From Treponema sp. (GTDB lineage: Bacteria; Spirochaetota; Spirochaetia; Treponematales; Treponemataceae): a stretch of 64,000 nt of DNA. The notes under the pieces are model-generated. The model worked only from the letters and a program-made list of their open reading frames with translations, had not been told where the DNA came from and ran no database searches. Numbering within the stretch: position 1 is the first letter of the stretch; every line of letters starts with the position of its first letter. Shown here in pieces: positions 8,971 through 17,350 of the stretch. A program made the translations under genes and the position numbers. The stretch lies in assembly GCA_017651065.1 (NCBI GenBank), contig JAGCDP010000022.1:27133-91132 (forward strand), given 5' to 3'.

Positions 8971-9563
8971 TATTCCTTAATTGTCTTTCCAAAATGAATC
9001 AAATAATCTGTAAATGAAACGTAGCTCAAAATAAGTGAAAGAACAAAAAGGCAGATTGCTATGATTCTAAGTGTTCCAAAGCATTCTGGTACGCAATCAA
9101 GGCGAACGAGTGTTTCAAGGAACAATGCATAAAAACCAGAAACTACATAAGAAACAGTTTTGATTTTTCCACCCTTACGAGCTGCAATTGCAATGCCTTT
9201 TTTAGCTGCAACCATGCGCAGGAAGGTCTGTCCCATTTCGCGGTACATAATCAGAATAAAAACAAAAATAGGAGTATAACCTCCAAGGCTGCCTGTAGAG
9301 AACATAAGACTTGCAAATGTTGTCATATGAAGAATTACATCGGCAAAAGGATCAAAAATCTTTCCAAAATCGCTTACTTCGTTGTGTTTGCGGGCATAGT
9401 GACCATCCAAAAAGTCGGTAAATTCAGCAAAACACAAAAGCGGAATAGCAACTAAAAGCGAAAGTTTTGTAAAAGCCCCTGTCCAGATTGGAATAAAATA
9501 TAATATAAAAAATATAGGCGCAAAAAGAATGCGTGTAAGTGTAAATCCGTTTGAAGTTTTCAT
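8970..9563 (-). CDS. pgsA: CDP-diacylglycerol-glycerol-3-phosphate 3-phosphatidyltransferase
   Basis: A 197-residue integral membrane enzyme of the CDP-alcohol phosphatidyltransferase family. The family motif DG-x2-AR-x8-G-x3-D-x3-D is visible as DGHYARKHNEVSDFGKIFD followed by PFAD. Several hydrophobic helices follow. It most likely makes phosphatidylglycerophosphate for acidic phospholipids; other CDP-alcohol transferases share the motif, so substrate is by family resemblance. One-base overlap with nnr. Confidence 0.88.
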   Translation of the reverse strand: MKTSNGFTLTRILFAPIFFILYFIPIWTGAFTKLSLLVAIPLLCFAEFTDFLDGHYARKHNEVSDFGKIFDPFADVILHMTTFASLMFSTGSLGGYTPIFVFILIMYREMGQTFLRMVAAKKGIAIAARKGGKIKTVSYVVSGFYALFLETLVRLDCVPECFGTLRIIAICLFVLSLILSYVSFTDYLIHFGKTIKE

Positions 9564-9603
9564 AGGTTAATTATCGCTAATCGGTAGATAAAAGTCAACC
9601 GAG

Positions 9604-10425
9604 TTACTGAAACTGCTTAAAGTCATGCACAATGCTTACAGCAGACTTTGTTGGATATTCCGGCAGTTCTTTGCGTACAATTTCGAGTGCCTGTTCTACA
9701 AGACCCGGTGCATCTGTAACTCCATACAAAACAAAGGTTCCGTCTTCTATGGCAGCATGCAGGAAATCTATGCCAATCTTAAAGTCAAAAATCAGTTTAT
9801 TTACAACAGACTGGGCTTTTAACATTTCTTCTACGAGTTTTGTTCCTTCTGCCTCTTTTGATGGAGTGATATGGGCACGGGTAAAGTCTGCAATGATATT
9901 TGCGCAGTCATTTATTGAAACAGCGCCTGTGTTTAAAAACATATGGAAATTTGTAGGGTCGTCAACGTCTATGTTGTAAAAGTTTTTGTGGAAGCCTGTG
10001 CGGTTGGCATCGCTTTCCTGTATGTGCTGGCGGGCCTGTTTTTCGTTCCAGTCAAATTCTTCCATAAGGCGTGCAATTCTGACCTTTTCACTTGCAATAA
10101 GGCGTACAGAAACGTGATTTGGAACAGAAGCAAACAGGGCAAAGGCGCCTCGTCCTATAAAAACAACGTTTCCTTTAGCGGCGGCTTCGAGCATGGCATA
10201 TTGCGAAAGATTTTGGTAGGCATCGCGGTCTTTTGCCATAGAAGCAAAGAAACCAGGCTTTCGTTCGTCGTATTTTGGAAGCTTTGAAGCAGGGAATCCA
10301 AGTGAAAGAATGCGCTCCTCTAACTGTTTACGAGTAATAAAGCTGTAACCAAGCTTTGCGGCCAATTCCTGAGCAACTTCGTCTCCTTTTGCCGCTACCT
10401 GACGTGCGAGTGTGATAATTGCCAT
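9604..10425 (-). CDS. Cytidylate kinase-like protein
   Basis: A 273-residue protein whose N-terminus (MAIITLARQVAAKGDEVAQE) and FIGRGAFALF and ASEKVRIARLME segments match the cytidylate-kinase-like nucleotide kinase family rather than true Cmk. The P-loop is atypical (RQVAAKGDE instead of GxxGxGK). The C-terminal 80 residues are an extra domain reading like an osmotically-inducible or BON-type fold (about 190-270), which I cannot name firmly. AGGAGG sits five bases before ATG 10425. It appears to head the operon running into pgsA. Confidence 0.75.
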   Translation of the reverse strand: MAIITLARQVAAKGDEVAQELAAKLGYSFITRKQLEERILSLGFPASKLPKYDERKPGFFASMAKDRDAYQNLSQYAMLEAAAKGNVVFIGRGAFALFASVPNHVSVRLIASEKVRIARLMEEFDWNEKQARQHIQESDANRTGFHKNFYNIDVDDPTNFHMFLNTGAVSINDCANIIADFTRAHITPSKEAEGTKLVEEMLKAQSVVNKLIFDFKIGIDFLHAAIEDGTFVLYGVTDAPGLVEQALEIVRKELPEYPTKSAVSIVHDFKQFQ

Positions 10426-10465
10426 AAATGCCTCCTGTGTATTATGATAAGTCTAGAAGGTGCAT

Positions 10466-11062
10466 ATGTCAAACTATTTTACAGACGATGATGAAAAGCT
10501 CAAATGGACCAGCGGAGAAAAGAAGCTGCTCTTAAAAACTGCGGTTTTTGATGTTACAAGCAGTAGAAATACGCATAAAGAAGACGACCGGGATGTTCAG
10601 GGGGACTATATAGTTCTTGATGCTCCTGACTGGGTTATTGTTATCCCCGAAATTGAAGATAAAACTGCCGGTCAGAAAGAGTTTTTTATGGTAAAACAGT
10701 GGCGCCATGGTTCAAAATGCCTTAGCGTAGAGTTTCCTGGAGGTGTAATTGATAAGGGAGAGGCTCCTGAAGAAGCTGCCCGCCGTGAATTGCTAGAAGA
10801 AACAGGCTGCCGTGCAGGAAAACTGGTAAAACTGGGCCAGGTAAACCCGAATCCGGCTCTTTTTTCGAACCATGTGCATTTTTTCTTAGCTCAAGACCTT
10901 GAATGCACCAACACCCAGGATTTAGATAATGATGAATTTGTAAATGTTATTAGAGTTCCGGTGAATCAGATAATAGATGATATGGGAACAGAACAATTCC
11001 CACATGCACTTATGTCGAGTGCGATGATGTTCTATTTAAAAAAAAGATCCCCGGATCAATGA
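10466..11062 (+). CDS. Nudix hydrolase, ADP-ribose pyrophosphatase type
   Basis: Hydrolyses a nucleoside diphosphate linked to another moiety. The Nudix box GX5EX7REUXEEXGU is complete (GGVIDKGEAPEEAARRELLE followed by ETGC). Upstream, QWRHG and EFPGG fit the ADP-ribose pyrophosphatase subgroup. ATG 10466 is preferred over GTG 10460 because AGAAGG lies at 10455-10460, five bases before it. That gives 198 residues. The stop codon lies in the loop of a downstream hairpin. Confidence 0.88.
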   Translation: MSNYFTDDDEKLKWTSGEKKLLLKTAVFDVTSSRNTHKEDDRDVQGDYIVLDAPDWVIVIPEIEDKTAGQKEFFMVKQWRHGSKCLSVEFPGGVIDKGEAPEEAARRELLEETGCRAGKLVKLGQVNPNPALFSNHVHFFLAQDLECTNTQDLDNDEFVNVIRVPVNQIIDDMGTEQFPHALMSSAMMFYLKKRSPDQ

Positions 11063-11104
11063 AGTCCGGGGATGACATGTCATTGTCGGGCTTGACCCGA
11101 CAAT
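11047..11104. terminator. Two hairpins between converging genes, second one a dispersed repeat
   Basis: ATCCCCGGA/TCCGGGGAT (11047-11055 with 11065-11073) spans the Nudix stop codon. ATTGTCGGG/CCCGACAAT (11082-11090 with 11096-11104) follows. The second hairpin has the same frame, TGTCATT-stem-CTTG-stem-AATC, as the terminator after rpoC. Neither has a long T-tract on the plus strand, so termination is inferred mainly from position between converging genes. Confidence 0.55.
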
Positions 11105-11107
11105 CTC

Positions 11108-11797
11108 TTATTTACCATAAGTGTCATACTCTTTCTTAGGATCGTATGTACCTGTTCGGTATTCACCGGTAAGACTTGGAATAGTCATTTTCATACCTGG
11201 AAGAATGAGGTTTGGATCCTCAGGCTTAGGCATCTTTGATTTGTTTGCCTGATACAGGTTTTCCCAAAGGAGAGGGTTGTTGTAAACATAAGGGCGACCA
11301 GAAATATTCCAGTAGCAGTCTTTTGTTTCTGCCCATGGGCGAACAATATATTCAGCAGGAAGAGGGGTTACTTCTGTAACTCCTTCAAGAGCTGCAAGTG
11401 AAAGCTTTGCATATTCATTTGCGCGGCCCCATTCTTCTGCTTCAAAAGAAGTTTCTGCATTTGCAAGATTTTCTTTTGCTGCTGTATAAGCCATAGGATA
11501 GATGTTTGGAGCATCAATCTTTTCGGCCCATGCAATCTTATTCTTTGCAAGCTTAATATTGTCTTCTGCTTCACCCATAGCAAGCATTCTTGCTACAAAT
11601 GCTTTAGAAAGCTCTGCATTTTTCTGTGCTTCTTCTGAATATTTGATTGCATCATCATATTCACCGGCGTCCATAGCTTTTTCAGCTTTCTTTGTATATT
11701 CGTCGGCAAGCTTCTGATATGTGTTGTTCTTGTAACTAACAGCAAAAATAGAGGCAGTCATTAAAACTGCAACAAAAATCAATACTAACTTTTTCAT
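11108..11797 (-). CDS. Periplasmic protein with helical N-terminal domain and LysM-like C-terminus
   Basis: The 229-residue protein has a signal peptide (MKKLVLIFVAVLMTASIFA). A charged helical region with repeated EYxKxAExAxDAGxYDDA patterns (about 25-140) is followed by a C-terminal segment (about 150-215) with the LysM pattern of CYWNISGRPYVY, LWENLYQAN and LPGMKMTIP. LysM domains bind peptidoglycan. Its start overlaps the stop of the upstream lipoprotein gene (ATGA), so the two are made together. The pair recalls the TmpA/TmpB antigen pair of T. pallidum, but this is only a resemblance in arrangement. Confidence 0.72.
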   Translation of the reverse strand: MKKLVLIFVAVLMTASIFAVSYKNNTYQKLADEYTKKAEKAMDAGEYDDAIKYSEEAQKNAELSKAFVARMLAMGEAEDNIKLAKNKIAWAEKIDAPNIYPMAYTAAKENLANAETSFEAEEWGRANEYAKLSLAALEGVTEVTPLPAEYIVRPWAETKDCYWNISGRPYVYNNPLLWENLYQANKSKMPKPEDPNLILPGMKMTIPSLTGEYRTGTYDPKKEYDTYGK

Positions 11798-12801
11798 TTT
11801 GCATCACCTCCAACCTGGAGTTCTTCACTAAGATAAACCTCGGCATCTTCTGGATCAGCATAGTTGTCTTCTTCAAGAAGAACTGCGTCTTCATCTTCAA
11901 TTCCGTCAACATCGCCTGTAAGAGGTGCTTCAAGGTCAGCTTCTTCTGCAATTGCAGCACTTGCTTCTACGCTCTTTTTAGCAGCTTCAATTGCGGCAAG
12001 AGCAGCAGCGCGTTTTTCAGAAATTGTTTCATAAAGCTCTGTGAAAATATCATAAGCTTCGTCGTAAGACTTTGTTGCAGATTCATATCCGTTCATTGAG
12101 TAACTTGCGTCACCGTTCTTGAATAATTCAACTGCACGATTGTATTCGCGTTTTTCAGAAACACCTGCTTTTACAGAGTCTGCATCTTTCTTTGCTTCAA
12201 GAGCATCTGCACGAGCATCTTTTGCAATGTCTTTGTAGAGAGCTACAAGAACTGTCTTAAAGCTTGCGTATGCACCAGTTCCTTTTGCAAGAAGATCATC
12301 TGCACTTGCATTTGGATCTTCAAAGAGCTTTTCAAAATCATCAAGTTCACTGCAGCCTTTGTCGTAAGCAGCCTGTGCAAGAGGTGGAAGTTCGTAATCA
12401 TCGATTGTTTCCTTTGCATCAAGTGCGTTTACGTATGCGGCCAGAGCCTGATATCGTTTTGCAAGATCATTGCATTCAGCTGTAACATCTTCGCCATTTG
12501 CTGCACGTGCCTTGAGATCGTTATATTTTTCTTCAAGGGTATCAAAATAGTCTGGAGCATATTCTTCGGCGTCAGAATCGATTGCAGCCTGTCTTGAAGA
12601 ATTCATATTTGCCAGAGCAAGTTCAAGTCCTGCCTGATTTACTGCTTCTTCGACAGCCTGTTCTGTTGTAGTCTCTTCTACAGTTTCTTCAACTGCCGGT
12701 GGTTCCGGATTCGCTGTATCTTCTGGTTTCTTTTTAGAACCGCAGGAAATGAGCGAAAGGATTAGGAAAACCGAAAGAGCCCAAAAAGCTAATTTTTTCA
12801 T
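11794..12801 (-). CDS. Alanine/glutamate-rich lipoprotein
   Basis: A 335-residue lipoprotein: signal MKKLAFWALSVFLILSLISC with lipobox LISC, then an acidic Pro/Glu/Thr linker and long helical, Ala/Glu/Asp-rich regions that should form coiled coil or TPR-like helices. GAGGA lies five bases before ATG 12801, so this start is chosen over the upstream GTG 12813. A plausible promoter (TTGTAA, 17 bp, TAAAAT) lies upstream in the 12814-12900 stretch. Co-translated with the LysM protein through a four-base overlap. Function unknown; probably envelope structure. Confidence 0.75.
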   Translation of the reverse strand: MKKLAFWALSVFLILSLISCGSKKKPEDTANPEPPAVEETVEETTTEQAVEEAVNQAGLELALANMNSSRQAAIDSDAEEYAPDYFDTLEEKYNDLKARAANGEDVTAECNDLAKRYQALAAYVNALDAKETIDDYELPPLAQAAYDKGCSELDDFEKLFEDPNASADDLLAKGTGAYASFKTVLVALYKDIAKDARADALEAKKDADSVKAGVSEKREYNRAVELFKNGDASYSMNGYESATKSYDEAYDIFTELYETISEKRAAALAAIEAAKKSVEASAAIAEEADLEAPLTGDVDGIEDEDAVLLEEDNYADPEDAEVYLSEELQVGGDAK

Positions 12802-12949
12802 AATAATCCTCACATTTTAAAGATTAGTTATATTTTAACCTATAAAATACATTCTTACAACTTTATTATCGGTATTTTGTGGCAAATTCGGTAAAAAAAA
12901 CTCGTTATATAGAAAATATGTGGTAAAATATGTTTAAACGGAGGTTTTT

Positions 12950-13174
12950 ATGGCAGATGATTTTTCATTTTCTATAGAGCAAAGTTTAGGTCTGGTTACC
13001 GAAGGAAAAGGCGGCTGGAATCTTGAGTTGAATCTTGTTTCCTGGGGTGGTCGTCCTGCAAAATATGATTTACGCAGCTGGTCACCAGATCATCAGAAAA
13101 TGGGAAAGGGTTTGACCTTAACCAAAGAAGAATTGATTGCATTGAAAGATTTGTTGAATAAAATAGAACTTTAG
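12950..13174 (+). CDS. YdbC/PC4-family ssDNA-binding protein
   Basis: A 74-residue protein with the conserved YdbC pattern: GGWNLELNLVSWGGRPAKYD, LRSWSPDHQKMGKGLTL and a C-terminal helix EELIALKDLL. The family is related to the eukaryotic coactivator PC4 and binds single-stranded DNA. GGAGG at 12940-12944 precedes the ATG. Single gene, ending close to a copy of the 22-bp dispersed repeat. Confidence 0.85.
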   Translation: MADDFSFSIEQSLGLVTEGKGGWNLELNLVSWGGRPAKYDLRSWSPDHQKMGKGLTLTKEELIALKDLLNKIEL

Positions 13175-13177
13175 CGA

Positions 13178-13200
13178 CCCTTCGACAGGCTCAGGGACCC
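13178..13200. repeat. Dispersed repeat copy 1 (intergenic)
   Basis: CCCTTCGACAGGCTCAGGGA followed by CCC. It lies between the YdbC stop and the end of holA. The same word, or its reverse complement, occurs five more times in the window (17528, 47769, 50705, 51368, 51907). Confidence 0.9.
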
Positions 13201-13207
13201 CGCGACT

Positions 13208-14239
13208 TTAATATTCTGCGGTTGCCAGGGTTGCGCCTTTTTTTACAATAATTTCAAAAAGCATTTTTTGCAAAAGAACATCTTCCATCATTGTTCCGCC
13301 TGAGCGAATCTGCATATCTGTAGAAGCAAGAATAGCGAGTATTGCAGTTGCCTGTCCTATTGTCCAGATTTTTGCAGCCTTGCGGTACTGGTTCTGCATA
13401 AGATTACTTACAAATCCGTTTGATTTAAGAGTAGAATCATCTGCGCCGTAGCCGCCGTTGCTTTCGGTCTGAAGTTTGTGCCATAAAACAAGTTTCCTGA
13501 AGCATGACGAAAGTCCCGCAATTATTGAAACAGAAGAATTATCTTTTGAAAGCCTTATTCCCTGAAGAACCTCAAGCGCATCTGAAAAGCGTTTTTCTGA
13601 TGATTCTGAATCTGTTACCATCTGTTTAAAAAGTGTAAAGGCGTTTTCTTCGCGGTTATGAGTTAAGAAAGAATCTATATCTTCTGGGGTAACAGTTTTT
13701 CCTTTTTCAAGAACCAGGAAGAAACGTGAACATTCATTTTTAAGTGCCAGCGTGTTGTTGTCTACCATGTCCAAAATCATCTGGGCTGCATCTGCTTGCA
13801 GGCTGTAGCCGTTTTTGCGGAAATAATCTGTGAGCCATGGTACCTTCTGATTATCAAACATTTCCCAGAATTTCTTTTTGTTTGAAGGCGGAATAAGTTT
13901 GTCAAGCTTAGAATCTACAGAAATTTCATCGGAAACAAAAATAAGGGCAGAGCTTTCTTCGCCGGAATCCTGGACACTTTTGATCCAGTTTTCTACAACA
14001 GCAATATCTTCCTTTTTTTTGAGCAGTTCGGCGTTTTTGCAGATTACACAGGTGGCGCTTGAAAACAAGTTTCCGTTGTCTAAAACAGAAAGCACCTGGG
14101 CAATGGAAGTTTCGTTGAGATAATAAATATGTTGTTCACTTTCGCCGAATTTTTTTTCGAGTGTTTTGATTACTGCATCTACGGCTTCATCTCTCTGACC
14201 AAATTCGGGGCCGTTATATAAATAAACCGGTGGTGTCAT
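13208..14239 (-). CDS. holA: DNA polymerase III delta subunit
   Basis: Clamp-loader subunit that opens the beta clamp. The 343-residue protein begins MTPPVYLYNGPEFGQRDEAV, the usual HolA start in which the degenerate P-loop region binds the fold. Segments IYYLNETSIAQVLSVLDN, LIFVSDEISVDSKLDK and DNNTLALKNECSRF fit HolA domains in order. Last gene of the rpoN-to-holA minus-strand cluster, 27 bases after lexA. Confidence 0.92.
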   Translation of the reverse strand: MTPPVYLYNGPEFGQRDEAVDAVIKTLEKKFGESEQHIYYLNETSIAQVLSVLDNGNLFSSATCVICKNAELLKKKEDIAVVENWIKSVQDSGEESSALIFVSDEISVDSKLDKLIPPSNKKKFWEMFDNQKVPWLTDYFRKNGYSLQADAAQMILDMVDNNTLALKNECSRFFLVLEKGKTVTPEDIDSFLTHNREENAFTLFKQMVTDSESSEKRFSDALEVLQGIRLSKDNSSVSIIAGLSSCFRKLVLWHKLQTESNGGYGADDSTLKSNGFVSNLMQNQYRKAAKIWTIGQATAILAILASTDMQIRSGGTMMEDVLLQKMLFEIIVKKGATLATAEY

Positions 14240-14266
14240 TATCTTGTCTTACTGCTCCAGTGCTGT

Positions 14267-14872
14267 TTAGTAAGTTCTTACGATATTTGAAAGAATGCCA
14301 ACAATTCGAAGATCATCGCAATAAATAGGCTGGAAATTCGGATTTTCTGGCTGAAGTCTGATTCTTCCTGCTTCTTTGTAATAGCGTTTAAGTGTAATTG
14401 CATCATCAATTACAGCTACAATAATCTGGCCGTCTACTGCAGTGCTTGCCTGTTCTATAACTGCAAGGTCGCCTTCAAGAATACCGGCATTTATCATGCT
14501 TTGTCCGCGAACTCTGAGAGCAAAGTAGCTTTTTCCGGGGCGAACAAAAGGTTCAGTAAGGTTTAAATATCCGTCAAGATTTTCTTCGCATAAAAGGGGT
14601 TTGCCTGCAGCAACTGTGCCAAGTAAAGGAATGCGACCAACGAAAGGTGCCGACACACCAGAATCAGAAAGAACCTTTATAGAACGTGCTCTTTTTTGTG
14701 ATTGAGATAAGTATCCTTTTTTCTGAAGAGCAAGAATATGGTCTTGAACTGCACGAATTGAAATGTCAAAATGTTCACTTATTTCTCTGACTGTTGGAGG
14801 ATAACTGTTTGCTTCTGAAAATGAAGATATAAATGTAAGGACTTCTTTTTGTCTGTCTGTTATACCTTTCAT
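14267..14872 (-). CDS. lexA: LexA repressor
   Basis: SOS-response repressor of 201 residues. The N-terminal winged helix reads SYPPTVREISEHFDISIRAV (about 18-37). The self-cleavage site is an Ala-Gly bond in GTVAAGKPL, the catalytic serine is in RGQSMINAGI and the lysine in ITLKRYY, so all functional elements are present. Its start overlaps the ptsH stop by one base, an uncommon linkage of SOS control to the HPr genes. Confidence 0.95.
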   Translation of the reverse strand: MKGITDRQKEVLTFISSFSEANSYPPTVREISEHFDISIRAVQDHILALQKKGYLSQSQKRARSIKVLSDSGVSAPFVGRIPLLGTVAAGKPLLCEENLDGYLNLTEPFVRPGKSYFALRVRGQSMINAGILEGDLAVIEQASTAVDGQIIVAVIDDAITLKRYYKEAGRIRLQPENPNFQPIYCDDLRIVGILSNIVRTY

Positions 14873-15138
14873 TATTCCTCCTCGAATTTTGATTCAAAAA
14901 GAGCTTCAATTGTTGCAGCGGCTTCTGATTCATCGGGGCCTTCTACTGTCATTGTCATCTGAGTATTGTAACCGGCACCCATAGCAATTACACCCATAAT
15001 AGATTTAGCATTTACGGAAGTATCATCTCGTGTAAGTGTAATTTCGGCTTCAAACTTGTTTGCTGTCTGTGCGATGATTGCAGCTGGGCGAGCATGAATA
15101 CCTGCACGATTCTGAACAGTAAGAATTTTTTCAATCAT
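14872..15138 (-). CDS. ptsH: Phosphocarrier protein HPr
   Basis: The 88-residue protein has the phosphorylatable His15 (AGIHARPA) and regulatory Ser46 (NAKSIMGV). The hprK gene just upstream encodes the kinase that acts on Ser46. No enzyme I or enzyme II genes lie in the window. In spirochaetes with incomplete sugar PTS, HPr is thought to serve mainly in regulation; whether that applies here cannot be told from this window. Confidence 0.95.
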   Translation of the reverse strand: MIEKILTVQNRAGIHARPAAIIAQTANKFEAEITLTRDDTSVNAKSIMGVIAMGAGYNTQMTMTVEGPDESEAAATIEALFESKFEEE

Positions 15139-15172
15139 AATGTTTTCCCCGGCATTTCTGCCTATTTATATT

Positions 15173-16162
15173 TTAGTATGAATTATCGTGACCATAATAT
15201 GCAGTCTTTGCATCTCCGGTTTCAATCCATTTAAGTACATTTTCATTAAAGTCTTTTGCTGCGTTATAACCCATGTCCTTAAGACGTTCGTTCATGGCAG
15301 CGGCTTCTATAATAATTGGAAGGTTTCGTCCAGGGCGAACAGGAATTTCAATTACAGGAATCTTAACTCCTAAAAGCTCCTGGTAGGCTTGTTCTGTACC
15401 AAGACGATCATAGGCCTTGCTTGAATCCCAGTCTTCAAGCTGAACAATAAGCTGAACTTCTTTCTGGTTACGAATGGCACCAACACCATAAAGCTGTGAA
15501 ATATTTATAATACCAAGCCCGCGGATTTCCATGTGGTGGCTGATTGTTGTATTTGCACCACGACCAAGAATAGTGTTTCCGTTTACACAGCGGATTTCGA
15601 TAATATCATCTGCAACAAGTCGATGACCTCGTTCTACAAGTTCAAGGGCTGTTTCACTTTTACCAACACCAGAGTGTCCCGAAAGAAGAATACCAATACC
15701 GTATACTTCGACTAAAACTCCGTGGAAGGTTTTGTGGGGAGCAAATATATTTGAAAAAACACGTGTAAGACGAGTAGTGAATTCTGTAGAAGCAAGATCT
15801 GTCTGCAAAACAGGGCAGCAGTATTCTTCGGCAAGAGCACGGAATTCTTCTGTTGGTTCGCTGTTATAAGTAAAAATACAGCATGGAATTCCAGGGCTGA
15901 AAAACTGCTTTAAGGTTTCGGTATTTTTTTCTTTGTGAAGTTTGTAAAGATAGGCTGTTTCACCGCGACCAAAAAGCTGAACACGGTCACCGGCGAAATT
16001 TTCAAAAAAGCCCGAAAGAGCAAGACCCGGGCGGTTAATTTCTGGAATTGTTATGGCACGAGGAAGGCCACGACGTCCTGCAATACATTTTAATTGCAAG
16101 GCATCGTGCCCCGAAAGCTCCAGGTCGAGCAAATCCAAAACAGTGAATTTTTTATCTGCCAT
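15173..16162 (-). CDS. hprK: HPr kinase/phosphorylase
   Basis: Phosphorylates and dephosphorylates Ser46 of HPr. The 329-residue protein has the Walker A GHSGVGKSETAL (about 155-166), then LVADDIIEI and the HPrK signature region EIRGLGIINI. An N-terminal DRTGG-like domain covers about residues 1-130. No ribosome binding site is seen; TATAGT lies eight bases before the ATG, so a leaderless transcript is possible. Next gene is ptsH, 34 bases downstream. Confidence 0.95.
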   Translation of the reverse strand: MADKKFTVLDLLDLELSGHDALQLKCIAGRRGLPRAITIPEINRPGLALSGFFENFAGDRVQLFGRGETAYLYKLHKEKNTETLKQFFSPGIPCCIFTYNSEPTEEFRALAEEYCCPVLQTDLASTEFTTRLTRVFSNIFAPHKTFHGVLVEVYGIGILLSGHSGVGKSETALELVERGHRLVADDIIEIRCVNGNTILGRGANTTISHHMEIRGLGIINISQLYGVGAIRNQKEVQLIVQLEDWDSSKAYDRLGTEQAYQELLGVKIPVIEIPVRPGRNLPIIIEAAAMNERLKDMGYNAAKDFNENVLKWIETGDAKTAYYGHDNSY

Positions 16163-16199
16163 ACGGGTATACTATACAAATAATAGGAGATAAATTCAA

Positions 16200-16487
16200 C
16201 TATTTCTCTTGTTTCTTTTCCTTTTCTTTGTTTATCTTCTGATCCAGCATGTCCATGTTTTTGTTCAGGGCAGCACCGAAATCAAAGTCTTCGTTAGAAA
16301 CGTGAGCTTGTGAACCCCAGCGGAAGTTTACAGTTGTTTCTACCGAGTAGGCCTTGTCATGCTTGATGCGCATTGTAAGGTTGATGATAAGGTCTTCTGC
16401 ATAAGCAATTCTTTTAAGTTTTGAATCTATCATGTCAGACTGCTTCTGTTCCAATGTAAATCCAACTGCATTTATTGATTTTTCCAT
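16200..16487 (-). CDS. hpf: Short ribosome hibernation promoting factor (HPF/RaiA family)
   Basis: A 95-residue protein with the short-HPF pattern: INAVGFTLEQKQSDMIDSKL, IINLTMRIKHDKAYSVETTV and a basic Lys/Glu tail. The family binds the 30S subunit to silence ribosomes. GGAGA lies before ATG 16487. The position downstream of rpoN and upstream of hprK/ptsH matches the common rpoN-hpf-pts neighbourhood, interrupted here by a lipoprotein gene. Confidence 0.85.
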   Translation of the reverse strand: MEKSINAVGFTLEQKQSDMIDSKLKRIAYAEDLIINLTMRIKHDKAYSVETTVNFRWGSQAHVSNEDFDFGAALNKNMDMLDQKINKEKEKKQEK

Positions 16488-16581
16488 AAATTTCTCCTTG
16501 CGGGCCTTTTTGCCCTTCTAGTAATTTACTCTCTCTATATAAAGATAACATGAGAAAGGGGAAAAAACAAATGAAAAAATA

Positions 16582-17283
16582 CTACTCTAAAACAATTGTA
16601 TATTGCGCACTGATAATGGAAGATGCGCCTGACGTAATATATGTGGCGTTATCATATTTGATTGAGATAGTTGTGCCTGAGGAAACTGCACCAGAATAAA
16701 CACCACCATCAGTTATTAGCTCATCATTTATAGAAATGGATCCAACCCCTGAAATTATATTAATAGTCAGTGTTCCATTTTCAGTAACTGTATAAGTAAT
16801 GGTATTTGTTTGATGAACAGGATTTGTACCAATACTATAACTCTTTGCAAATCCCTTATTCTTTACAAGATTAAGATTATTATCAGAGGCTTGATGATAT
16901 TTTGTTTTAAAATGCTTTGTGATGTTTGTTGTGACAGTTTCTTTTTTGCCCATCATAGAATAAGTTATTGTACATAAGAACTTAATATTACCATCATAAA
17001 AATCACTAGGAATATCCATGAGGAAATCTTTATCAGCTTCGTTTTTATTTGTATTTTGTGTTTGAGAAGAACTTGGGGTAGAGCCGTCAAAAGTCCAATA
17101 GCATTCTGCAGAACGAACATTACAATTGCTGTTATCGTTAGAAACTGTGACCCATACTTTTTCAGTAAAAGGATCATAATTGCCAAAGTTTATTGTAAAA
17201 GCTCCAGGCTGCATGTTACATCCTGCAAGAAATCCAATAAATAAAATTGAGATACACATTTGAAGAATAGTACGTTTTTTCAT
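16582..17283 (-). CDS. Lipoprotein, probably phase-variable
   Basis: A 233-residue protein with signal MKKRTILQMCISILFIGFLA and lipobox LAGC. The mature part is Asn/Thr/Ser-rich and beta-like, and contains TFDGSTPSSSQT, which resembles chitobiase-type beta-sandwich domains. It sits between rpoN and hpf, which are normally adjacent, and has its own promoter containing a G8 tract. AAGGAG precedes the ATG. Codon use is more AT-rich than the flanking housekeeping genes, suggesting insertion. Function unknown. Confidence 0.75.
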   Translation of the reverse strand: MKKRTILQMCISILFIGFLAGCNMQPGAFTINFGNYDPFTEKVWVTVSNDNSNCNVRSAECYWTFDGSTPSSSQTQNTNKNEADKDFLMDIPSDFYDGNIKFLCTITYSMMGKKETVTTNITKHFKTKYHQASDNNLNLVKNKGFAKSYSIGTNPVHQTNTITYTVTENGTLTINIISGVGSISINDELITDGGVYSGAVSSGTTISIKYDNATYITSGASSIISAQYTIVLE

Positions 17284-17313
17284 AATAAACTCCTTAATAT
17301 ATATTTATATAAT

Positions 17314-17343
17314 ATCATACCCCCCCCACTCAACATCTGTCAA
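17314..17343 (-). promoter_or_regulatory. Promoter with G8 tract in the spacer
   Basis: On the minus strand TTGACA (17338-17343), an 18-bp spacer and TATGAT (17314-17319) precede the lipoprotein gene. The last eight spacer bases are all G (17320-17327), directly abutting the -10. Gain or loss of one G would change the -35/-10 spacing to 19 or the optimal 17. This is the layout of slipped-strand promoter switches. Confidence 0.75.
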
Positions 17344-17350
17344 GGTGTTT

